64,000 bases of DNA from assembly GCA_039707655.1 (NCBI GenBank), contig CM077673.1:506001-570000 (forward strand). Direction: 5' to 3'. This DNA comes from Elymus sibiricus. Lineage: Eukaryota; Streptophyta; Magnoliopsida; Poales; Poaceae. The position numbers and the translations under genes are program-made. The notes under the pieces were generated by a model. The model worked only from the letters and a program-made list of their open reading frames with translations, had not been told where the DNA came from and did no database searches. Shown here in pieces: positions 37,301-52,400 of the stretch (its first letter is position 1; every line of letters begins with the position of its first letter).

Positions 37301-40240
37301 CGAGGAGAATAAGGCATATAATCGCTGGATTTTCTTGAATTTACGGCCAAATGGGATTGCGCGGATCATAGAGCATCTGCAGAATGCTATGTTTGGACCT
37401 ACCAGGGGGACTAATGTCTATAATCAATGTAATCTCTTGAATTTCCTTCAAAAGGAATTGCCAATGGGTTGAGAAACTTTTCCGAAAAACAGCGGCGAAT
37501 GATGTTCTTTGACTTTCAGGCCCAAAAAAGTCCTGCTTAAGGCCAAATTTGAGGGTACTCCGGGCATCCTGGTGCAAGCGGGGGTATTTTTTGGATTCGC
37601 ACGCTTGCCGCGAGCATTTTAAGTACTTGTGGGTCCGAAACGGACACGGAATGACAAAGTTATGACCATTTTAGTGAACACAGGTGCATTTTATGGCAGT
37701 CCTTGAAAGAACTTCATTTTCCCGTGACGCTTTTTGCCTCACCGCCCCGAAATTTTGTGTCCTTGATAGTGGATATATTGTTCCCACATATATATTGACC
37801 GATGCCAGGAATGCCCTTTCGTTCTTGGTTGTCACACACATAAGTTACAGCATGTTACACGGCGGAAACAAGATGAATAAGGCATATAGCCGCTGGATTT
37901 TCTTGAATTTACGGCCAAATGGGATTGCCCGGATCATAGAGCATCAGCAGAAAGCTAAGTTTGGCCCTACCAGGGGGACTAATGTCTATAATCAATGTAA
38001 TCTCTCGAATTTTCTTCAAAAGGAATTGCCAATGGGTTGAGAAACTTGTCCGAAAAACAGCGGCGAATGATGTTCTTTGACTTTCAGGCCCAAAAAGTCC
38101 TGCTTAAGGCCAAATTTGAGGGTACTCCGGGCATCCTAGCGCAAGCGGGAAGTATTTTCTGGATTCGCACGCTCGCCGTGAGCATTTTGAGTACTTGTGG
38201 GTCCGAATAGGACAACGAATGACAAAGTTATGACCGTTTTAGTGAACACCGGTCCATTTTATGGCAGTCCTTGAAAGAACTTCATTTTCCCGTGACGCTT
38301 TTTGCCTCACCGCCCCGAAATTTTGTGTCCTCGATAGTGGAGATATTGTTTCCACATATATATTGACCGATGCCAGGAATGCCCTTTCGTTCTTGGCTGT
38401 CACACACATAAGTTACAGCATGTCACACGGCGAAAACAAGGAGAATAAGGCATATAGCCGCTGGATTTTCTTGAATTTACGGCCAAATGGGATTATCCGG
38501 ATCATAGAGCATCTGTAGAAAGCTACATTTGCCCCTACCAGGGGGGCTAATGTCTATAATCAACGTAATCTCTTGAATTTCCTTCAAAAGGAAGGGCCAA
38601 TGGGTTCAGAAACTTGTCCGAAAACAACGGCGAATGATGTTCTTCGACTTTTAGGCCCAAAAAGTCCTGCTTAAGGCTGAATTTGAGGGTACTCCAGGCA
38701 TCCTGGCGCAAGCGGGGAGTATTTTCTGGATTCACATGCTTGCCGCGAGTATTTTGAGTACTTGTCGGTCCGAAACGGACACCGAATGACAAAGTTATGA
38801 CCGTTTTAGTGAACACCGGTCCATTTTATGGCAGTCCTTGAAAGAACTTCATTTTCCTGTGACGCTTTTTGCCTCACCGCCCCGAAATTTTGTGTCCTCG
38901 ATAGTGGAGATATTTTTTCCACATATATATTGACCGATGCCAGGAATGGCCTTTCGTTCTTGGCTGTGACACACATAAGTTACAGCACGTCACAGGGCGA
39001 AAACGAGGAGAATAAGGCATATAATCGCTGGATTTTCTTGAATTTACGGCCAAATGGGATTGCGCGGATCATAGAGCATCTGCAGAAAGCTATGTTTGGC
39101 CCTACCAGGGGGACTAATGTCTATAATCAATGTAATCTCTTGAATTTCCTTCAAAAGGAATTGCCAATGGGTTGAGAAACTTTTCCGAAAAACAGCGGCG
39201 AATGATGTTCTTTGACTTTCAGGCCCAAAAAAGTCCTGCTTAAGGCCAAATTTGAGGGTACTCCGGGCATCCTAGTGCAAGCGGGGGTATTTTCTGGATT
39301 TGCACGCTTGCCGCGAGCATTTTAAGTACTTGTGGGTCCGAAACGGATACCGAATGACAAAGTTATGACCATTTTAGTGAACACAGGTGCATTTTATGGC
39401 AGTCCTTGAAAGAACTTCATTTTCCCGTGACGCTTTTTGCCTCACTGCCCCGAACTTTTGTGTCCTTGATAGTGGATATATTGTTCCCACATATATATTG
39501 ACCGATGCCAGGAATGCCCTTTCATTCTTGGCTGTCACACACATAAGTTACAGCATGTTACACGACGGAAACAAGGAGAATAAGGCATATAGCTGCTGGA
39601 TTTTCTTGAATTTACGGCCAAATGGGATTGCCCGGATCATAGAGCATCAGCAGAAAGCTATGTTTGGCCCTACCAGGGGGACTAATGTCTATAATCAACG
39701 TAATCTCTCGAATTTTCTACAAAAGGAATTGCCAATGGGTTGAGAAACTTGTCCGAAAAACAGCGGCGAATGATGTTCTTTGACTTTCAGGACCAAAAAG
39801 TCCTGCTTAAGGCCAAATTTGAGGGTACTCCGGGCATCCTAGTGCAAGCGGGAAGTATTTTCTGGATTCGCACGCTCGCCGTGAGCATTTTGAGTACTTG
39901 TGGTTCCGAAACGGACAACGAATGACAAAGTTATGACCGTTTTAGTGAACACCGGTCCATTTTATGGCAGTCCTTGAAAGAACTTCATTTTCCAGTGACG
40001 CTTTTTGCCTCACCGCCCCGAAATTTTGTGTCCTCGATAGTGGAGATATTGTTTCCACATATATATTGACCGATGCCAGGAATGCCCTTTCGTTCTTGGC
40101 TGTCACACACATAAGTTACAGCATGTCACACGGCGAAAACAAGGAGAATAAGGCATATAGCCGCTGGATTTTCTTGAATTTACGGCCAAATGGGATTGCC
40201 CGGATCATAGAGCATCTGTAGAAAGCTACGTTTGCCCCTA
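34345..40240. repeat. Array segment 3: regular trimers, one monomer with a 54-bp deletion
   Basis: Anchors: 34,345 B, 34,912 C (513 bp instead of 567), 35,425 A, 35,993 B/A hybrid, 36,558 B, 37,125 C, 37,693 A, 38,261 B, 38,828 C, 39,396 A, 39,964 B. The steps 36,558-38,261-39,964 are exactly 1,703 bp each. In this part A monomers carry gtgcattttatgg in place of gtccattttatgg, C monomers carry cagggcgaaaacgagg, and C-to-A transitions have an extra A in cccaaaaaagtcc: local variants that define a younger HOR family. Confidence 0.88.
37443..37457. repeat. Monomer dyad 1 (example): 6-bp arms, 3-bp spacer
   Basis: ttcctt-caa-aaggaa is a perfect inverted repeat present, with few changes, in nearly every monomer about 320 bp after the anchor. 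One example is given; the others follow at about 567-bp steps. Confidence 0.85.
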
Positions 40241-43200
40241 CCAGGGGGGCTAATGTCTATAATCAACGTAATCTCTTGAATTTCCTTCAAAAGGAAGGGC
40301 CAATGGGTTCAGAAACTTGTCAGAAAACAACGGCGAATGATGTTCTTCGACTTTCAGGCCCAAAAAGTCCTGCTTAAGGCTGAATTTGAGGGTACTCCAG
40401 GCATCCTGGCGCAAGCGGGGAGTATTTTCTGGTTTCACATGCTTGCCGCGAGTATTTTGAGTACTTGTCGGTCCGAAACGGACACCGAATGACAAAGTTA
40501 TGACCGTTTTAGTGAACACCGATCCATTTTATGGCAGTCCTTGAAAGAACTTCATTTTCCTGTGACGCTTTTTGCCTCACCGCCCCGAAATTTTGTGTCC
40601 TCGATAGTGGAGATATTTCTTCCACATATATATTGACCGATGCCAAGAATGCCCTTTCGTTCTTGGCTGTGACACACATAAGTTACAGCACGTCACAGGG
40701 CGAAAACGAGGAGAATATGGCATATAATCGCTGGATTTTCTTGAATTTACGGCCAAATGGGATTGCGCGGATCATAGAGCATCTGCAGAAAGCTATGTTT
40801 GGCCCTACCAGGGGGACTAATGTCTATAATCAATGTAATCTCTTGAATTTCCTTCAAAAGGAATTGCCAATGGGTTGAGAAACTTTTCCGAAAAACAGCG
40901 GCGAGGGATGTTCTTTGACTTTCAGGCCCAAAAAAGTCCTGCTTAAGGCCAAATTTGAGGGTTCTCCGGGCATCCTGGTGCAAGTCGGGGTATTTTCTGG
41001 ATTTGCACGCTTGCCGCGAGCATTTTAAGTACTTGTGGGTCCGAAACGGATACCGAATGACAAAGTTATGACCATTTTAGTGAACACAGGTGCATTTTAT
41101 GGCAGTCCTTGAAAGAACTTCATTTTCCCGTGACGCTTTTTGCCTCACTGCCCCGAAATTTTGTGTCCTTGATAGTGGATATATTGTTCCCACATATATA
41201 TTGACCGATGCCAGGAATGCCCTTTCGTTCTTGGCTGTCACACACATAAGTTACAGCATGTTACACGGCGGAAACAAGGAGAATAAGGCATATAGCCGCT
41301 GGATTTTCTTGAATTTACGGCCAAATATGATTGCCCGGATCATAGAGCATCAGCAGAAAGCTATGTTTGGCCCTACCAGGGGGTCTAATGTCTATAATCA
41401 ACGTAATCTCTCGAATTTTCTACAAAAGGAATTGCCAATGGGTTGAGAAACTTGTCCGAAAAACAGCGGCGAATGATGTTCTTTGACTTTCAGGCCGAAA
41501 AAGTCCTGCTTAAGGCCAAATTTGAGGGTACTCCGGGCATCCTAGCGCAAGCGGGGAGTATTTTGTGGATTCGCACGCTCGCCGTGAGCATTTTGAGTAC
41601 TTGTGGGTCCGAAACGGACACCGAATGACAAAGTTATGACCGTTTTAGTGAACACCGGTCCATTTTATGGCAGTCCTTGAAAGAACTTCATTTTCCCGTG
41701 ACGCTTTTTGCCTCACCGCCCCGAAATTTTGTGTCCTCGATAGTGGAGATATTGTTTCCACATATATATTGAACAATGCCAGGAATGCCCTTTCGTTCTT
41801 GGCTGTGACACACATAAGTTACAGCACATCATAGGGCGAAAACGAGGAGAATAAGGCATATAATCGCTGGATTTTCTTGAATTTACGGCCAAATGGGATT
41901 GCGCGGATCATAGAGCATCTGCAGAAAGCTATGTTTGGCCCTACCAGGGGGACTAATGTCTATAATCAATGTAATCTCTTGAATTTCCTTCAAAAGGAAT
42001 TGCCAATGGGTTGAGAAACTTTTCCGAAAAACAGCGGCGAATGATGTTCTTTGACTTTCAGGCCCAAAAAAGTCCTGCTTAAGGCCAAATTTGAGGGTAC
42101 TCCGGGCATCCTGGTGCAAGCGGGGGTATTTTCTGGATTTGCACGCTTGCCGCGAGCATTTTAAGTACTTGTGGGTCCGAAACGGACACCGAATGACAAA
42201 GTTATGACCATTTTAGTGAACACAGGTGCATTTTATGGCAGTCCTTGAAAGAACTTCATTTTCCCGTGACGCTTTTTGCCTCACCGCCCCGAAATTTTGT
42301 GTCCTTGATTGTGGATATATTATTCCCACATATATATTGACCGATGCCAGGAATGCCCTTTCGTTCTTGGCTGTCACACACATAAGTTACAGCATGTTAC
42401 ACGGCGGAAACAAGGAGAATAAGGCATATAGCCGCTGGATTTTCTTGAATTTACGGCCAAATGGGATTGCCCGGATCATAGAGCATCAGCAGAAAGCTCA
42501 GTTTGGCCCTACCAGGGGGACTAATGTCTATAATCAATGTAATCTCTCGAATTTTCTTCAAAAGGAATTGCCAATGGGTTGAGAAACTTGTCCGAAAAAC
42601 AGCGGCGAATGATGTTCTTTGACTTTCAGGCCCAAAAAGTCCTGCTTAAGGCCAAATTTAAGGGTACTCCGAGCATCCTAGCGCAAGCGGGGAGTATTTT
42701 CTGGATTCGCACGCTCGCCGTGAGCATTTTGAGTACTTGTGGGTCCGAAACGGACAACGAATGACAAAGTTATGACCGTTTTAATGAACACCGGTCCATT
42801 TTATGGCAGTCCGTGAAAGAACTTCATTTTACCGTGACGCTTTTTGCCTCACCGCCCCGAAATTTTTTGTCCTCGATAGTGGAGATATTGTTTCCACATA
42901 TATATTGACCGATGCCAGGAATGCCCTTTCGTTCTTGGCTGTCACACACATAAGTTAGAGCATCTCACACGGCGAAAACAAGGAGAATAAGGCATATAGC
43001 CGCTGGATTTTCTTGAATTTACGGCAAAATGGGATTGCCCGGATCATAGAGCATCTGTAGAAAGCTACGTTTGCCCCTACCAGGGGGGCTAATGTCTATA
43101 ATCAACGTAATCTCTTGAATTTCCTTCAAAAGGAAGGGCCAATGGGTTCAGAAACTTGTCCGAAAACAACGGCGAATGATGTTCTTCGACTTTCAGGCCC

Positions 43201-46200
43201 AAAAAGTCCTGCTTAAGGCTGAATTTGAGGGTACTCCAGGCATCCTGGCGCAAGCGGGGAGTATTTTCTGGATTCACATGCTTGCCACGAGTATTTTGAG
43301 TACTTGTCGGTCCGAAACGGACACCGAATGACAAAGTTATGACCGTTTTGGTGAACACCGGTCCATTTTATGGCAGTCCTTGAAAGAACTTCATTTTCCT
43401 GTGACGCTTTTTGCCTCACCGCCCCGAAATTTTGTGTCCTCGATAGTGGAGATATTTTTTCCACATATATATTGACCGATGCCAGGAATGCCCTTTCGTT
43501 CTTGGCTGTGACACACATAAGTTACAGCACGTCACAGGGCGAAAACGAGGAGAATAAGGCATATAATCTCTGGATTTTCTTGAATTTACGGCCAAATGGG
43601 ATTGCGCGGATCATAGAGCATCTGCAGAAAGCTATGTTTGGCCCTACCAGGGGGAGTAATGTCTATAATCAATGTAATCTCTTGAATTTCCTTCAAAAGG
43701 AATTGCCAATGGGTTGAGAAACTTTTCTGAAAAACAGCGGCGAATGATGTTCTTTGACTTTCAGGCCCAAAAAAGTCCTGCTTAAGGCCAAATTTGAGGG
43801 TACTCCGGGCATCCTGGTGCAAGCGGGGGTATTTTCTGGATTTGCACGCTTGCCGCGAGCATTTTAAGTACTTGTGGGTCCGAAACGGACATCGAATGAC
43901 AAAGTTATGACCATTTTAGTGAACACAGGTGCATTTTATGGCAGTCCTTGAAAGAACTTCATTTTCCCGTGACGCTTTTTGCCTCACTGCCCCGAAATTT
44001 TGTGTCCTTGATAGTGGATATATTGTTCCCACATATATATTGACCGATGCCAGGAATGCCCTTTCGTTCTTGGCTGTCACACACATAAGTTACAGCATGT
44101 TACACGGCGGAAACAAGGAGAATAAGGCATATAGCCGCTGGATTTTCTTGAATTTACGGCCAAATGGGATTGCCCAGATCATAGAGCATCAGCAGAAAGC
44201 TATGTTTGGCCCTACCAGGGGGACTAATGTCTATAATCAACGTAATCTCTCGAATTTTCTTCAAAAGGAATTGCCAATGGGTTGAGAAACTTGTCCGAAA
44301 AACAGCGGCGAATGATGTTCTTTGACTTTCAGGCCCAAAAAGTCCTGCTTAAGGACAAATTTGAGGGTACCCCGGGCATCCTAGCGCAAGCGGGGAGTAT
44401 TTTTTGGATTCGCACGCTCGCCGTGAGCATTTTGAGTACTTGTGGGTCCGAAACGGACACCGAATGACAAAGTTATGACCGTTTTAGTGAACACCGGTCC
44501 ATTTTATGGCAGTCCTTGAAAGAACTTCATTTTCCCGTGACGCTTTTTGCCTCACCGCCCCGAAATTTTGTGTCCTCGATAGTGGAGATATTGTTTCCAC
44601 ATATATATTGACCGATGCCAGGAATGCCCTTTCGTTCTTGGCTGTCACAAACATAAGTTACAGCATGTCACACGGCGAAAACAAGGAGAATAAGGCATAT
44701 AGCCGCTGGATTTTCTTGAATTTACGGCCAAATGGGATTGCCCGGATCATAGAGCATCTGTAGAAAGCTACGTTTGCCCCAACCAGGGGGGCTAATGTCT
44801 ATAATCAACGTAATCTCTTGAATTTCCTTCAAAAGGAAGGGCCAATGGGTTCAGAAACTTGTCGGAAAACAACGGTGAATGATGTTCTTCGACTTTCAGG
44901 CCCAAAAAGTCCTGCTTAAGGCTGAATTTGAGGGTACTCCAGGCATCCTGGCGCAAGCGGGGAGTATTTTCTGGATTCACATGCTCGCCGCGAGTATTTT
45001 GAGTATTGTCGGTCCGAAATGGACACCGAATGACAAAGTTATGACCGTTTTAGTGAACACCGGTCCATTTTATGGCAGTCCTTGAAAGAACTTCATTTTC
45101 CCATGACGCTTTTTGCCTCACCGCCCCGAAATTTTGTGTCCTCGATAGTGGAGATATTTTTTCCACATATATATTGACCGATGCCAGGAATGCCCTTTCG
45201 TTCTTGGCTGTGACACACATAAGTTACAGCACGTCACAGGGCGAAAACGAGGAGAATAAGGCATATAATCGCTGGATTTTCTTGAATTTATGGCCAAATG
45301 GGATTGCGCGGATTATAGAGCATCTGCAGAAAGCTATGTTTGGCCCTACCAGGGGGACTAATGTCTATAATCAATGTAATCTCTTGAATTTCCTTCAAAA
45401 GGAATTGCCAATGGGTTGAGAAACTTTTCCGAAAAACAGCGGCGAATGATGTTCTTTGACTTTCAGGCCCAAAAAGTCCTGCTTAAGGCCAAATTTGAGG
45501 GTACTCCGGGCATCCTGGTGCAAGCGGGGGTATTTTCTGGATTCGCATGCTTGCCGCGAGCATTTTAAGTACTTGTGGGTCCGAAACGGACACCGAATGA
45601 CAAAGTTATGACCATTTTAGTGAACCTAGGTGCATTTTATGGCAGTCCTTGAAAGAACTTCATTTTCCCGTGACGCTTTTTGCCTCACCGCCCCAAAATT
45701 TTGTGTCCTCAATAGTGGATATATTGTTCCAACATATATATTGACCGATGCCAGGAATGCCCTTTCGTTCTTGGCTGTCACACACATAAGTTACAGCATG
45801 TTACACGGCGAAAACAAGGAGAATAAGGCATATAGCCGTTGGATTTTCTTGAATTTACGGCCAAATGGGAGTGCCCGGATCATAGAGCATCAGCAGAAAG
45901 CTATGTTTGGCCCTATCAGGGGGACTAATGTCTATAATCAATGTAATCTCTCGAATTTTCTTCAAAAGGAATTGCCAATGGGTTGAGAAACTTGTCCGAA
46001 ACCAGCGGCGAATGATGTTCTTTGACTTTCAGGCCCAAAAAGTCCTGCTTAAGGCCAAATTTGAGGGTACTCCGGGCATCCTAGCGCAAGCGGGGAGTAT
46101 TTTATGGATTCACACGCTCGCCGTGAGCATTTGGAGTACTTGTGGGTCCGAAACGGACACCGAATGACAAAGTTATGACCGTTTTAGTGAACACCGGTCC

Positions 46201-46480
46201 ATTTTATGGCAGTCCTTGAAAGAACTTCATTTTCCCGTGACGCTTTTTGCGTCACCGGCCCGAAATTTTGTGTCCTCGATAGTGGAGATATTGTTTCCAC
46301 ATATATATTGACCGATGCCAGGAATGCCCTTTCGTTCTTGGCTGTCACAAACATAAGTTACAGCATGTCACACGGCGAAAACAAGGAGAATAAGGCATAT
46401 AGCCGCTGGATTTTCTTGAATTTACGGCCAAATGGGATTGCCCGGATCATAGAGCATCTGTAGAAAGCTACGTTTGCCCC
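40240..46480. repeat. Eleven-monomer block, copy 1 of a 6,242-bp tandem duplication
   Basis: Anchors 40,531 C, 41,099 A, 41,667 B/C hybrid, 42,235 A, 42,803 B, 43,370 C, 43,938 A, 44,506 B, 45,072 C, 45,639 A, 46,206 B. Every one has a partner 6,242 bp later (6,241 after about 44,780) sharing private variants: the ggccaaatatgattgcc change at 41,099, the aagctcagtttgg change at 42,235, gtccgtgaaagaac at 42,803, and the two-base loss in gagtattgtcgg at about 45,000. The exact start is uncertain within about 40,110-40,318. Confidence 0.93.
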
Positions 46481-49400
46481 TACCAGGGGGGCTAATGTCT
46501 ATAATCAACGTAATCTCTTGAATTTCCTTCAAAAGGAAGGGCCAATGGGTTCAGAAACTTGTCAGAAAACAACGGCGAATGATGTTCTTCGACTTTCAGG
46601 CCCAAAAAGTCCTGCTTAAGGCTGAATTTGAGGGTACTCCAGGCATCCTGGCGCAAGCGGGGAGTATTTTCTGGATTCACATGCTTGCCGCGAGTATTTT
46701 GAGTACTTGTCGGTCCGAAACGGACACCGAATGACAAAGTTATGACCGTTTTAGTGAACACCGATCCATTTTATGGCAGTCCTTGAAAGAACTTCATTTT
46801 CCTGTGACGCTTTTTGCCTCACCGCCCTGAAATTTTGTGTCCTCGATAGTGGAGATATTTCTTCCACATATATATTGACCGATGCCAAGAATGCCCTTCC
46901 GTTCTTGGCTGTGACACACATAAGTTACAGCACGTCACAGGGCGAAAACGAGGAGAATATGGCATATAATCGCTGGATTTTCTTGAATTTACGGCCAAAT
47001 GGGATTGCGCGGATCATAGAGCATCTGCAGAAAGCTATGTTTGGCCCTACCAGGGGGACTAATGTCTATAATCAATGTAATCTCTTGAATTTCCTTCAAA
47101 AGGAATTGCCAATGGGTTGAGAAACTTTTCCGAAAAACAGCGGCGAGGGATGTTCTTTGACTTTCAGGCCCAAAAAAGTCCTGCTTAAGGCCAAATTTGA
47201 GGGTTCTCCGGGCATCCTGGTGCAAGTCGGGGTATTTTCTGGATTTGCACGCTTGCCGCGAGCATTTTAAGTACTTGTGGGTCCGAAACGGATACCGAAT
47301 GACAAAGTTATGACCATTTTAGTGAACACAGGTGCATTTTATGGCAGTCCTTGAAAGAACTTCATTTTCCCGTGACGCTTTTTGCCTCACTGCCCCGAAA
47401 TTTTGTGTCCTTGATAGTGGATATATTGTTCCCACATATATATTGACCGATGCCAGGAATGCCCTTTCGTTCTTGGCTGTCACACACATAAGTTACAGCA
47501 TGTTACACGGCGGAAACAAGGAGAATAAGGCATATAGCCGCTGGATTTTCTTGAATTTACGGCCAAATATGATTGCCCGGATCATAGAGCATCAGCAGAA
47601 AGCTATGTTTGGCCCTACCAGGGGGTCTAATGTCTATAATCAACGTAATCTCTCGAATTTTCTACAAAAGGAATTGCCAATGGGTTGAGAAACTTGTCCG
47701 AAAAACAGCGGCGAATGATGTTCTTTGACTTTCAGGCCGAAAAAGTCCTGCTTAAGGCCAAATTTGAGGGTACTCCGGGCATCCTAGCGCAAGCGGGGAG
47801 TATTTTGTGGATTCGCACGCTCGCCGTGAGCATTTTGAGTACTTGTGGGTCCGAAACGGACACCGAATGACAAAGTTATGACCGTTTTAGTGAACACCGG
47901 TCCATTTTATGGCAGTCCTTGAAAGAACTTCATTTTCCCGTGACGCTTTTTGCCTCACCGCCCCGAAATTTTGTGTCCTCGATAGTGGAGATATTGTTTC
48001 CACATATATATTGAACGATGCCAGGAATGCCCTTTCGTTCTTGGCTGTGACACACATAAGTTACAGCACATCATAGGGCGAAAACGAGGAGAATAAGGCA
48101 TATAATCGCTGGATTTTCTTGAATTTACGGCCAAATGGGATTGCGCGGATCATAGAGCATCTGCAGAAAGCTATGTTTGGCCCTACCAGGGGGACTAATG
48201 TCTATAATCAATGTAATCTCTTGAATTTCCTTCAAAAGGAATTGCCAATGGGTTGAGAAACTTTTCCGAAAAACAGCGGCGAATGATGTTCTTTGACTTT
48301 CAGGCCCAAAAAAGTCCTGCTTAAGGCCAAATTTGAGGGTACTCCGGGCATCCTGGTGCAAGCGGGGGTATTTTCTGGATTTGCACGCTTGCCGCGAGCA
48401 TTTTAAGTACTTGTGGGTCCGAAACGGACACCGAATGACAAAGTTATGACCATTTTAGTGAACACAGGTGCATTTTATGGCAGTCCTTGAAAGAACTTCA
48501 TTTTCCCGTGACGCTTTTTGCCTCACCGCCCCGAAATTTTGTGTCCTTGATTGTGGATATATTATTCCCACATATATATTGACCGATGCCAGGAATGCCC
48601 TTTCGTTCTTGGCTGTCACACACATAAGTTACAGCATGTTACACGGCGGAAACAAGGAGAATAAGGCATATAGCCGCTGGATTTTCTTGAATTTACGGCC
48701 AAATGGGATTGCCCGGATCATAGAGCATCAGCAGAAAGCTCAGTTTGGCCCTACCAGGGGGACTAATGTCTATAATCAATGTAATCTCTCGAATTTTCTT
48801 CAAAAGGAATTGCCAATGGGTTGAGAAACTTGTCCGAAAAACAGCGGCGATTGATGTTCTTTGACTTTCAGGCCCAAAAAGTCCTGCTTAAGGCCAAATT
48901 TAAGGGTACTCCGAGCATCCTAGCGCAAGCGGGGAGTATTTTCTGGATTCGCACGCTCGCCGTGAGCATTTTGAGTACTTGTGGGTCCGAAACGGACAAA
49001 GAATGACAAAGTTATGACCGTTTTAATGAACACCGGTCCATTTTATGGCAGTCCGTGAAAGAACTTCATTTTACCGTGACGCTTTTTGCCTCACCGCCCC
49101 GAAATTTTTTGTCCTCGATAGTGGAGATATTGTTTCCACATATATATTGACCGATGCCAGGAATGCCCTTTCGTTCTTGGCTGTCACACACATAAGTTAG
49201 AGCATCTCACACGGCGAAAACAAGGAGAATAAGGCATATAGCCGCTGGATTTTCTTGAATTTACGGCAAAATGGGATTGCCCGGATCATAGAGCATCTGT
49301 AGAAAGCTACGTTTGCCCCTACCAGGGGGGCTAATGTCTATAATCAATGTAATCTCTTGAATTTCCTTCAAAAGGAAGGGCCAATGGGTTCAGAAACTTG

Positions 49401-52400
49401 TCCGAAAACAACGGCGAATGATGTTCTTCGACTTTCAGGCCCAAAAAGTCCTGCTTAAGGCTGAATTTGAGGGTACTCCAGGCATCCTGGCGCAAGCGGG
49501 GAGTATTTTCTGGATTCACATGCTTGCCACGAGTATTTTGAGTACTTGTCGGTCCGAAACGGACACCGAATGACAAAGTTATGACCGTTTTGGTGAACAC
49601 CGGTCCATTTTATGGCAGTCCTTGAAAGAACTTCATTTTCCTGTGACGCTTTTTGCCTCACCGCCCCGAAATTTTGTGTCCTCGATAGTGGAGATATTTT
49701 TTCCACATATATATTGACCGATGCCAGGAATGCCCTTTCGTTCTTGGCTGTGACACACATAAGTTACAGCACGTCACAGGGCGAAAACGAGGAGAATAAG
49801 GCATATAATCTCTGGATTTTCTTGAATTTACGGCCAAATGGGATTGCGCGGATCATAGAGCATCTGCAGAAAGCTATGTTTGGCCCTACCAGGGGGAGTA
49901 ATGTCTATAATCAATGTAATCTCTTGAATTTCCTTCAAAAGGAATTGCCAATGGGTTGAGAAACTTTTCTGAAAAACAGCGGCGAATGATGTTCTTTGAC
50001 TTTCAGGCCCAAAAAAGTCCTGCTTAAGGCCAAATTTGAGGGTACTCCGGGCATCCTGGTGCAAGCGGGGGTATTTTCTGGATTTGCACGCTTGCCGCGA
50101 GCATTTTAAGTACTTGTGGGTCCGAAACGGACATCGAATGACAAAGTTATGACCATTTTAGTGAACACAGGTGCATTTTATGGCAGTCCTTGAAAGAACT
50201 TCATTTTCCCGTGACGCTTTTTGCCTCACTGCCCCGAAATTTTGTGTCCTTGATAGTGGATATATTGTTCCCACATATATATTGACCGATGCCAGGAATG
50301 CCCTTTCGTTCTTGGCTGTCACACACATAAGTTACAGCATGTTACACGGCGGAAACAAGGAGAATAAGGCATATAGCCGCTGGATTTTCTTGAATTTACG
50401 GCCAAATGGGATTGCCCAGATCATAGAGCATCAGCAGAAAGCTATGTTTGGCCCTACCAGGGGGACTAATGTCTATAATCAACGTAATCTCTCGAATTTT
50501 CTTCAAAAGGAATTGCCAATGGGTTGAGAAACTTGTCCGAAAAACAGCGGCGAATGATGTTCTTTGACTTTCAGGCCCAAAAAGTCCTGCTTAAGGACAA
50601 ATTTGAGGGTACCCCGGGCATCCTAGCGCAAGCGGGGAGTATTTTTTGGATTCGCACGCTCGCCGTGAGCATTTTGAGTACTTGTGGGTCCGAAACGGAC
50701 ACCGAATGACAAAGTTATGACCGTTTTAGTGAACACCGGTCCATTTTATGGCAGTCCTTGAAAGAACTTCATTTTCCCGTGACGCTTTTTGCCTCACCGC
50801 CCCGAAATTTTGTGTCCTCGATAGTGGAGATATTGTTTCCACATATATATTGACCGATGCCAGGAATGCCCTTTCGTTCTTGGCTGTCACAAACATAAGT
50901 TACAGCATGTCACACGGCGAAAACAAGGAGAATAAGGCATATAGCCGCTGGATTTTCTTGAATTTACGGCCAAATGGGATTGCCCGGATCATAGAGCATC
51001 TGTAGAAAGCTACGTTTGCCCCACCAGGGGGGCTAATGTCTATAATCAACGTAATCTCTTGAATTTCCTTCAAAAGGAAGGGCCAATGGGTTCAGAAACT
51101 TGTCGGAAAACAACGGTGAATGATGTTCTTCGACTTTCAGGCCCAAAAAGTCCTGCTTAAGGCTGAATTTGAGGGTACTCCAGGCATCCTGGCGCAAGCG
51201 GGGAGTATTTTCTGGATTCACATGCTCGCCGCGAGTATTTTGAGTATTGTCGGTCCGAAATGGACACCGAATGACAAAGTTATGACCGTTTTAGTGAACA
51301 CCGGTCCATTTTATGGCAGTCCTTGAAAGAACTTCATTTTCCCATGACGCTTTTTGCCTCACCGCCCCGAAATTTTTTGTCCTCGATAGTGGAGATATTT
51401 TTTCCACATATATATTGACCGATGCCAGGAATGCCCTTTCGTTCTTGGCTGTGACACACATAAGTTACAGCACGTCACAGGGCGAAAACGAGGAGAATAA
51501 GGCATATAATCGCTGGATTTTCTTGAATTTATGGCCAAATGGGATTGCGCGGATCATAGAGCATCTGCAGAAAGCTATGTTTGGCCCTACCAGGGGGACT
51601 AATGTCTATAATCAATGTAATCTCTTGAATTTCCTTCAAAAGGAATTGCCAATGGGTTGAGAAACTTTTCCGAAAAACAGCGGCGAATGATGTTCTTTGA
51701 CTTTCAGGCCCAAAAAGTCCTGCTTAAGGCCAAATTTGAGGGTACTCCGGGCATCCTGGTGCAAGCGGGGGTATTTTCTGGATTCGCATGCTTGCCGCGA
51801 GCATTTTAAGTACTTGTGGGTCCGAAACGGACACCGAATGACAAAGTTATGACCATTTTAGTGAACCTAGGTGCATTTTATGGCAGTCCTTGAAAGAACT
51901 TCATTTTCCCGTGACGCTTTTTGCCTCACCGCCCCAAAATTTTGTGTCCTCAATAGTGGATATATTGTTCCAACATATATATTGACCGATGCCAGGAATG
52001 CCCTTTCGTTCTTGGCTGTCACACACATAAGTTACAGCATGTTACACGGCGAAAACAAGGAGAATAAGGCATATAGCCGTTGGATTTTCTTGAATTTACG
52101 GCCAAATGGGAGTGCCCGGATCATAGAGCATCAGCAGAAAGCTATGTTTGGCCCTATCAGGGGGACTAATGTCTATAATCAATGTAATCTCTCGAATTTT
52201 CTTCAAAAGGAATTGCCAATGGGTTGAGAAACTTGTCCGAAACCAGCGGCGAATGATGTTCTTTGACTTTCAGGCCCAAAAAGTCCTGCTTAAGGCCAAA
52301 TTTGAGGGTACTCCGGGCATCCTAGCGCAAGCGGGGAGTATTTTATGGATTCACACGCTCGCCGTGAGCATTTGGAGTACTTGTGGGTCCGAAACGGACA

